From: Bacteroidota bacterium
GTDB lineage: Bacteria; Bacteroidota; Bacteroidia; Flavobacteriales; Weeksellaceae
Assembly (NCBI GenBank): GCA_023426625.1
Contig: JAFAAJ010000136.1
Location: 1 to 8,630 of the forward strand
DNA: 8,630 bases
Direction: 5' to 3'
Made by a program: the position numbers and the translations under genes. Of this stretch, positions 1 to 4,653 are shown in pieces. Below the pieces are notes generated by a model. The model was not told where the DNA came from and made no database searches. It worked only from the letters and a program-made list of their open reading frames with translations. Position 1 is the stretch's first letter, and the number at the start of each line of letters is the position of its first letter.

Positions 1-330
1 TATTATTTTAAAGGTTTGAATACACCTTCCAATACAGTTTTGATCTTTGGATTGTTCTACGCCTATACTCAAAATCAAAGCTTTGAATTTTTGTTCAACA
101 ACGCAGTTTTATTGATTGTGTTGACCGTCATTTCTTCCTGGTTACTTATCAGTCCGGTAAAAATGATCGCCATGAAATTCAAGTCGATGAAACTGCAGGA
201 CAATTATCCTAAACTTGCTTTGTTAATAGGTTCAATTATCATTTTATTGATCTTCAAAACAGTAGGAATTCCATTAGTCATCATTTATTATATATTAATT
301 TCAATCATATTTCAAAAACAACTTAAATAA
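1..330 (+). CDS. pssA: CDP-diacylglycerol--serine O-phosphatidyltransferase, C-terminal part (5' end outside window)
   Basis: This is the last 109 residues of an integral membrane protein whose reading frame is open to the window edge. The frame reads YYFKGLNTPSN before any credible start, so the TTG at 16 is an internal Leu codon, not a start. The F-x-GL-x-TP-[SA]-N motif followed by hydrophobic helices, then an 'MKFKSMKL'-type basic stretch and two more helices (about residues 70-105), matches the C-terminal half of Bacteroidota PssA as I remember it. PssA joins CDP-diacylglycerol and serine to make phosphatidylserine, the precursor of phosphatidylethanolamine, at the inner membrane. The catalytic CDP-alcohol phosphotransferase motif (DG-x2-AR-x8-G-x3-D-x3-D) would lie upstream and cannot be checked here. 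The family call rests on the C-terminal pattern alone. Confidence 0.75.
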   Translation, partial: YYFKGLNTPSNTVLIFGLFYAYTQNQSFEFLFNNAVLLIVLTVISSWLLISPVKMIAMKFKSMKLQDNYPKLALLIGSIIILLIFKTVGIPLVIIYYILISIIFQKQLK

Positions 331-407
331 GTAGAATTTTGGGTTATCAGTTAAATCCAATTTTCTAGTAACCCATTATTCATATTTTATAACTTATAAT
401 TAAAAAA

Positions 408-1172
408 ATGAATTTAAAACTCCATAAACCTCTTTGTATTTTTGATCTGGAAACTACCGGAACCAACATTGGAAAAGACCGAATTGTAGAGATCTGTATC
501 TTAAAGGTAAATCCTGATGCGTCCAGAGAAAGCAAAACTTGGCGTGTAAATCCTGAAATGCCTATTCCTTTGGAATCCAGTCAGATCCACGGAATTTATG
601 ATGAAGATGTGAAAGACGCTCCAACTTTTAAAATGATCGCATCAAAAGTGATGGAAATGCTTGTCGGTGCTGATTTGGGAGGTTTTAATTCAAACAGATT
701 TGATGTTCCTCTTTTGGCGGAAGAGCTTTTAAGAGCCGGAATTGATTTTGATCTGAGCAAATTCAAACTGGTAGATGCACAAACTATTTTCCACAAGAAA
801 GAGCCTAGAAATCTTGGAGCCGCTTATCAGTTTTATTGTGGAAAAACATTAGAAAACGCCCATTCTGCAGAAGCAGATGTAATGGCTACTTTTGAAGTTC
901 TGGATGCTCAAATAGGCAAATATGAAGATATTCCGAATGATATTGCAGCCCTTAGTGAGTTCACCACTCAAAACAGAAATGCAGATCTTGCAGGGTTTAT
1001 TGGTTATAATGAAAAGATGGAGGAAGTTTTCAACTTCGGAAAATACAAAGGACAGTGTGTGAAAGCTGTTTTCCAGAAGGATCTTGGATATTTCGGGTGG
1101 CTTCAGAATGCCGATTTCCCATTGTACACCAAAAAGATCTTTACCAAAATACAATTATCCAGTAAATTTTAA
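408..1172 (+). CDS. DEDDh 3'-5' exonuclease (DNA polymerase III epsilon-like) with ExoX-like C-terminal module
   Basis: A 254-residue protein with all hallmarks of the DEDDh (RNase T/DnaQ) exonuclease superfamily. Exo I is F-D-L-E-T-T-G, with D13 and E15. Exo II is G-F-N-S-N-R-F-D with D99. Exo III is H152-x4-D157. These residues bind the two metal ions that remove nucleotides from DNA 3' ends. After a linker (about 170-205), residues 206-248 contain F-N-F-G-K-Y-K-G and a D-x-GY-x-x-W-L pattern, resembling the small C-terminal module of exonuclease X-like proteins. It is far too short to be a polymerase, so it is probably a stand-alone repair or proofreading-type nuclease. It starts at ATG 408 after an AT-rich leader, and its stop lies 3 bases before the next gene, which suggests co-translation. 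The superfamily call is firm. Whether it serves replication proofreading or repair is unknown. Confidence 0.9.
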   Translation: MNLKLHKPLCIFDLETTGTNIGKDRIVEICILKVNPDASRESKTWRVNPEMPIPLESSQIHGIYDEDVKDAPTFKMIASKVMEMLVGADLGGFNSNRFDVPLLAEELLRAGIDFDLSKFKLVDAQTIFHKKEPRNLGAAYQFYCGKTLENAHSAEADVMATFEVLDAQIGKYEDIPNDIAALSEFTTQNRNADLAGFIGYNEKMEEVFNFGKYKGQCVKAVFQKDLGYFGWLQNADFPLYTKKIFTKIQLSSKF

Positions 1173-1175
1173 AAT

Positions 1176-1598
1176 ATGTCCGGACTTGTTCGTTTAAAAT
1201 ATTGTGAGAATGCGCTTGAAGCTAACAGAGACAAGCAAATCTTAACCGAAAGCGGAATCAACAGCTTTATTGCCAACGAACAGCTTATCCAGTCGGATTG
1301 GTTATTGTCGCAGGCTGTTGGAGGAATACAATTACAGGTATTCGAAGAAGATCTTGAAAAAGCTAAAGACGTTCTGGAAGATTATAAGGACAATGAAGCA
1401 TTTTCCCTGGAAGTAGAACATACAATTGAAGATCCTGAGTTTGATTTTGTTTGTCCGGAATGTGGATCCAATCATATTTACAGAGATGAAAGACCAAGCG
1501 GAGGTTTTGGACTGGGAATATTGATCTTAGGAATCCCCGTGAATATTCCTAAAAACATTTACCACTGCTATTATTGTGGGAATGAATTTAAACATTAA
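1176..1598 (+). CDS. DUF2007 domain protein with C-terminal zinc ribbon
   Basis: A 140-residue protein without signal peptide, so probably cytoplasmic. Residues 1-72 fit the DUF2007 fold (a putative signal-transducing, PII-like ferredoxin fold). They have the typical opening about a residue set inherited from several sources ('ENALEANRDKQILTESGI'), then a GGIQLQV strand and a final helix 'DLEKAKDVLEDY'. Residues 93-96 (C-P-E-C) and 131-134 (C-Y-Y-C) form two CxxC knuckles of a zinc ribbon. A glycine-rich hydrophobic stretch (about 110-124) separates them. The ATG at 1176 is 3 bases after the exonuclease stop, so the two are probably translationally coupled. Its biochemical function is not known to me. 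The association with a nuclease is positional only. Confidence 0.8.
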   Translation: MSGLVRLKYCENALEANRDKQILTESGINSFIANEQLIQSDWLLSQAVGGIQLQVFEEDLEKAKDVLEDYKDNEAFSLEVEHTIEDPEFDFVCPECGSNHIYRDERPSGGFGLGILILGIPVNIPKNIYHCYYCGNEFKH

Positions 1599-1605
1599 CC
1601 AGCCA

Positions 1606-1635
1606 TTGCCCATCAAAAACGGTAATATATATTTA
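1606..1635 (+). promoter_or_regulatory. Candidate Bacteroidota-type promoter for the FAH-family gene
   Basis: TTG at 1606-1608 is followed after exactly 19 bases by TATATTTA at 1628-1635, which matches the Bacteroidota -7 consensus TAnnTTTG except for the last base. It lies just after the stop of the DUF2007 gene, and the predicted start of transcription would fall a few bases before the ATG at 1647. The short leader resembles that predicted for the minus-strand LolA-like gene. This is found by eye in AT-rich sequence, so chance matching is possible. Confidence 0.4.
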
Positions 1636-1646
1636 AAAATTAAATT

Positions 1647-2252
1647 ATGAAAATCATCTGCATAGGAAGAAATTATATTGAACATGCTAAAGAACTGGGA
1701 AACGAAATTCCTGAGAACCCGGTCATCTTCATGAAACCGGATACAGCTGTATTAAAAGGAAACGATTTTTACATCCCGGAATTTTCAAATGATGTTCATT
1801 ATGAGCTTGAAGTGGTACTGAAAATCTCCAAAGGAGGTAAATACATCCAAAAGGAAGTTGCCCATAAACATTATGAAGAAATAAGCCTGGGAATCGATTT
1901 TACAGCAAGAGATCTTCAGAGCGAACTTAAATCCAAAGGTTTGCCTTGGGAACTTGCCAAAGGTTTTGACGGTTCTGCAGTTGTGGGAAGCTTTTTAAAG
2001 AAAGAGAATTTCGATCTTGATCAGCTTCAATTCTCATTACTGAAGAACAAGGAAAAAGTACAGGATGGGAATACAAAAGACATGATGTTCGGTTTTGATG
2101 ACATTATTGCTTTTGTTTCACAGTATTTTACTTTGAGAGTAGGTGATCTTATCTTCACCGGAACCCCAAAAGGAGTAGGAAAAGTAGAAGAAAATGATAT
2201 TCTGGAAGCTTATCTTGGAGAAGAAAAAATGCTTGACATAAGAATATTATAA
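1647..2252 (+). CDS. Fumarylacetoacetate hydrolase family protein (FAHD1-like acylpyruvase / oxaloacetate decarboxylase)
   Basis: A 201-residue single-domain FAH-family enzyme, close in length and layout to human FAHD1 (about 220 residues). Compared with the FAHD1 sequence from memory, the metal ligands correspond to E53 and E55 (in H-Y-E-L-E) and D84 (in G-I-D-F-T-A-R-D). The proposed catalytic dyad corresponds to H13 and E16 (in G-R-N-Y-I-E-H-A-K-E). K105 (L-A-K-G-F) and Q91 are also kept, as is the F-T-G-T-P-K-G-V-G signature near residues 170-178. Such enzymes cleave acylpyruvates or decarboxylate oxaloacetate with Mg2+ in the cytoplasm, and metabolite repair is a plausible role. No aromatic-degradation genes surround it, which argues against a dedicated tyrosine or homoprotocatechuate pathway. 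The exact substrate cannot be read from sequence. Confidence 0.88.
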   Translation: MKIICIGRNYIEHAKELGNEIPENPVIFMKPDTAVLKGNDFYIPEFSNDVHYELEVVLKISKGGKYIQKEVAHKHYEEISLGIDFTARDLQSELKSKGLPWELAKGFDGSAVVGSFLKKENFDLDQLQFSLLKNKEKVQDGNTKDMMFGFDDIIAFVSQYFTLRVGDLIFTGTPKGVGKVEENDILEAYLGEEKMLDIRIL

Positions 2253-2311
2253 GTGAATTAACATAAAGTTTAATATTTTTTTCATATCTTTAAGATACAA
2301 AATTAAAGGTT

Positions 2312-2749
2312 ATGGTCAATATTATACTACCCGTAGATTTTGGGGATAAGACAGAACAACTGGTAGACGGAGCCGTTAAATTTGCCAAACAGGTAAACGG
2401 TAAGATTTTCCTGATCCATGTAGCGCCTTCGGATATCGGCTTTGCGATTGGTGATATGGGATTTCAATATTTTCCTGAAGTGGAACAAAATGAGATCAGA
2501 GAGGAATTGCTTCAGCTTAATAAGATCGAGCAGAGAATCCTGGCTCATGATGTAGATTGCGAACACCTTTTAAAACAAGGTATTGCCAAAGATATCATTC
2601 TGGAACATGCCAAAGCCAAAAACGCCGATTATATTGTAATGGGCTCTCATGGAAGAAGCGGAATCTATGATGTTTTTGTGGGAAGTTTAACGAAAGGACT
2701 TACGAAGAGTTCACCGGTCCCGGTTTTAGTACTTCCTATTCATGATTAA
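2312..2749 (+). CDS. Universal stress protein, UspA family, single domain
   Basis: A 145-residue protein of normal single-domain Usp length. It begins with the strand 'NIILPVDF', where D9 is the conserved Asp near the nucleotide. It ends with the ATP-binding signature G111-x2-G114-x9-G124-S125, followed by 'PVPVLVLP'. The intact G-2x-G-9x-G-S/T motif suggests an ATP-binding Usp of the MJ0577 type rather than the non-binding UspA type. These are cytoplasmic dimers linked to survival under starvation or other stress, and the specific role is unknown. The ATG at 2312 lies directly before the conserved first strand. The gene is followed by a strong hairpin terminator. The 59-base gap upstream contains a partial -7-like TATCTTTA (2285-2292), but no TTG at the right distance. 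Confidence 0.92.
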   Translation: MVNIILPVDFGDKTEQLVDGAVKFAKQVNGKIFLIHVAPSDIGFAIGDMGFQYFPEVEQNEIREELLQLNKIEQRILAHDVDCEHLLKQGIAKDIILEHAKAKNADYIVMGSHGRSGIYDVFVGSLTKGLTKSSPVPVLVLPIHD

Positions 2750-2778
2750 CGAATCTGGTTAAATTTAATCGTTACATA

Positions 2779-2816
2779 AAAAAACCGATCAAAGCATAAT
2801 GTTTGATCGGTTTTTT
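2779..2816. terminator. Bidirectional rho-independent terminator between convergent genes
   Basis: A perfect inverted repeat pairs 2779-2793 with 2802-2816 around an 8-base loop. The core arm is CCGATCAAA with TTTGATCGG opposite. It is flanked by an A run on the left and a T run on the right, so each strand ends its hairpin in a U tract. It lies 30 bases after the universal stress gene stop and about 18 bases after the stop of the minus-strand small membrane gene, and so can serve both. Confidence 0.9.
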
Positions 2817-2833
2817 ACTATATAACCAATTAA

Positions 2834-3067
2834 TTAACCTTCTTTTTTATAGATCTTAGGATCGTAATAAGGGTGTTTTCCCTCCGTTGGAGAATAGTAG
2901 TCTTTGTCTTTATCGCCACCTAGTGTAACCACCAGAACATAGCACCAATACGTAAACAATACACAGCAAACGATAAATAAAATCCAGTTTAGCACATTTC
3001 CAAATGTATCAAAAAAACCGAAAGACCATTTGAAAACTTTGCTTAAGAATAGAAAGAAAGACGTCAT
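2834..3067 (-). CDS. Small single-pass membrane protein, DUF6341-like
   Basis: A 77-residue protein with an amphipathic, Phe-rich N-terminus (residues 1-23) and one clear membrane segment at about 26-49, containing a C-C pair and the run 'FTYWCYVLVVTLGG'. A polar tail follows, rich in Asp, Lys, Tyr and Pro (51-77). It has no signal peptidase site. Its size, composition and position divergent from a DUF6427-like gene match my memory of the flavobacterial DUF6341 family, which has no known function. The start at 3067 leaves a 42-base divergent intergenic region. The gene is real rather than a shadow: it fills its own intergenic space, has a plausible membrane protein composition and ends at a shared terminator. 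The family name is moderately sure and the function unknown. Confidence 0.72.
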   Translation of the reverse strand: MTSFFLFLSKVFKWSFGFFDTFGNVLNWILFIVCCVLFTYWCYVLVVTLGGDKDKDYYSPTEGKHPYYDPKIYKKEG

Positions 3068-3085
3068 TATTTTCCTTTTTTAAAT

Positions 3086-3093
3086 TAACTTTG
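3086..3093 (+). promoter_or_regulatory. Candidate -7 promoter element for the DUF6427-like gene
   Basis: TAACTTTG followed by CA is an exact match to the Bacteroidota -7 consensus TAnnTTTG, placed 16 bases before the ATG at 3110. No TTG is present 17-23 bases upstream, so the -33 half is missing or degenerate. The site lies in the 42-base gap between the divergent genes. Confidence 0.4.
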
Positions 3094-3109
3094 CACAAAT
3101 TTATAAAAA

Positions 3110-4015
3110 ATGTTTAAATTACTTTCAAAAGAAAGCAATATTTTTTCAATCCCGGTTTATATTGGTTTTCTTCTTTTAGTAGTCATAATATTTAATATCC
3201 TGAATTTCAATACTTATGAAGCCATTATTGCCGGAATTACGTTCCTGGGAATTGCCTTGGCTTATTTTTGTTTTAACACAATCGCCTTAAATTATCAGAC
3301 CCATCTCCCTTTATTTTTATATACATTTTTCGTTTTCGGGTTGTATCCGGGAAATCTGGACATAGGAATAGCGGTTGCACTTCTTACCAATTCTTTCCTT
3401 TTACTGCTGTTAACGAGTACCGATGAGGACATCCGCAAGAAATCTTATGTTCTGGTAGGTTCTATTGTAGCACTGAATTTTATATTTTTACCTACGACCT
3501 GGCCTATGGCTTTATTTGTACTCATTCATGTTGTGGCTACTTCAGAGCGGGTAGGTTTAAATCTTTTCAGGTTTCTTCTGGGAATTATTTTAATTGCTTT
3601 CAGCTACTTTTCCGTGATGTTCTTTTTCCATTTCACCACATGGAATCCTGATTATTTTCCTTTCGGTAAGATGAAACTCGTCACTGACTACAGCGGTCTT
3701 CTTCCGCTGATTCCTATTGCGTTGATGCTGATCTATGCGGTTTATGACCATTTCAGCAATTACAATAAAAAGAGTCCGATAAGCAGATATAAGTATACTT
3801 TTTTACTTGTATTCTCATTGGCACAATTGGTTACAATTATTCTGTATATGAATAAGAGTTATGAATATTTACTTCTTCTTGCATTTCCAGCAAGTATCAT
3901 ATTAAGTAGAATGCTTCGTTTTTTACCTAAATACTGGATGCAGGAAGTAAGTTTATGGTTGATCATTATTAGTTTAGTTACCTTTAAAGCGGGTACATAT
4001 TTTCAATTATTTTAG
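3110..4015 (+). CDS. Polytopic membrane protein, DUF6427-like
   Basis: A 301-residue, very hydrophobic protein with about 10-11 predicted membrane helices (roughly 13-32, 38-57, 66-80, 84-101, 113-127, 129-144, 153-174, 194-213, 228-246, 251-266, 279-296). The loops are short and basic. Recognisable spots are the N-terminal 'MFKLLSKESNIFSIP', a 'PGN' turn near 80-82 and an aromatic loop 'TTWNPDYFPFGKMK' (176-189). The overall form fits the flavobacterial DUF6427 family, an inner-membrane family without assigned function. It lies divergent to the DUF6341-like gene and 2 bases upstream of the DUF3109 gene, so it is probably cotranscribed with the latter. No catalytic motif or transporter signature is apparent. 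It could be a transporter or a membrane-bound enzyme, and I cannot choose. Confidence 0.78.
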   Translation: MFKLLSKESNIFSIPVYIGFLLLVVIIFNILNFNTYEAIIAGITFLGIALAYFCFNTIALNYQTHLPLFLYTFFVFGLYPGNLDIGIAVALLTNSFLLLLLTSTDEDIRKKSYVLVGSIVALNFIFLPTTWPMALFVLIHVVATSERVGLNLFRFLLGIILIAFSYFSVMFFFHFTTWNPDYFPFGKMKLVTDYSGLLPLIPIALMLIYAVYDHFSNYNKKSPISRYKYTFLLVFSLAQLVTIILYMNKSYEYLLLLAFPASIILSRMLRFLPKYWMQEVSLWLIIISLVTFKAGTYFQLF

Positions 4016-4017
4016 AT

Positions 4018-4602
4018 ATGATTCAGATAGATGATAAATTGATTTCAGAGGATATTTTTTCCGAAGAGTTTGTTTGCAACCTTACCAAATGTAAGGGAGC
4101 GTGTTGTGTAGAAGGTGATGTAGGAGCACCACTGGATAAGGATGAGCTTGAAATTTTAGACCAGATCTTTGACAAAATCAAGCCTTATCTCACTCAGAAA
4201 GGGATAAAAGCTCTTGAAGAACAGGGAACCTGGACTACGGATCCTTCTGACGGAATGTATGTGACTCCAATGGTGGAAGGTCGTGAATGTGCTTATGTAA
4301 CTTTCGATGAAAGGGGAATTACCAAATGTGGTATTGAAAAAGCGTATGAAGATGGTGCAGTTGACTGGCAAAAGCCTATTTCCTGTCACCTTTACCCGAT
4401 CCGTGTTACGGAATATTCTTCTTTCACGGCTTTAAATTATCATGAATGGAATGTCTGCAGTGATGCCTGTACGCTAGGAAAAGAGCTTCAGGTACCTGTT
4501 TACAAATTCCTGAAAACACCATTGATAAGAAAGTACGGAGAAGAATTTTACACTGTCCTGAGCGAAGCTGCTGAGGAATGGCAAAAAGAATATGGTTCTT
4601 AA
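4018..4602 (+). CDS. DUF3109 family cysteine-cluster protein
   Basis: A 194-residue soluble protein with nine cysteines at positions 20, 25, 29, 30, 91, 104, 123, 147 and 151. The N-terminal C-x4-C-x3-C-C cluster ('CNLTKCKGACC'), the I-S-C-H-L-Y-P-I-R motif near 121-129 and the late C-x3-C match DUF3109, a family related to the YkgJ-type Cys clusters (CxxxCC) that are thought to bind zinc or an iron-sulfur cluster. There is no signal peptide, so it is expected in the cytoplasm, possibly at the membrane through its partner. The ATG at 4018 lies 2 bases after the stop of the DUF6427-like gene, which indicates an operon. A terminator follows directly. The family is fairly sure, but metal type and function are not established. 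Confidence 0.87.
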   Translation: MIQIDDKLISEDIFSEEFVCNLTKCKGACCVEGDVGAPLDKDELEILDQIFDKIKPYLTQKGIKALEEQGTWTTDPSDGMYVTPMVEGRECAYVTFDERGITKCGIEKAYEDGAVDWQKPISCHLYPIRVTEYSSFTALNYHEWNVCSDACTLGKELQVPVYKFLKTPLIRKYGEEFYTVLSEAAEEWQKEYGS

Positions 4603-4606
4603 AAAC

Positions 4607-4634
4607 AAAAACCGCAGAAGATTCTGCGGTTTTT
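4607..4634. terminator. Bidirectional rho-independent terminator between DUF3109 and M16 genes
   Basis: The inverted repeat 4607-4618 / 4623-4634 has arm AAAAACCGCAGA and the matching TCTGCGGTTTTT around a short AGAT loop. It is flanked by A and T runs, so it works on both strands. It starts 5 bases after the DUF3109 stop and lies 19 bases past the stop of the convergent peptidase gene. Confidence 0.92.
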
Positions 4635-4653
4635 TTATGGCTTATTGTTACTG

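Noticed and set aside
16..18. TTG as the start of a separate 104-residue gene
   Set aside because: The frame stays open to the window edge and the codons before TTG continue the PssA motif F-x-GL-x-TP, so the gene is simply cut by the window.
340..375. Inverted repeat TGGGTTA / TAACCCA between pssA and the exonuclease, considered as a terminator
   Set aside because: The stem is only 7 bases with a 22-base loop and no T run follows, so it is not a convincing terminator.
2233..2250. TTGACA followed by a TATTAT-like box near the end of the FAH gene
   Set aside because: It looks like an E. coli sigma-70 site, but the spacing is too short, it lies inside coding sequence, and Bacteroidota use a different consensus.
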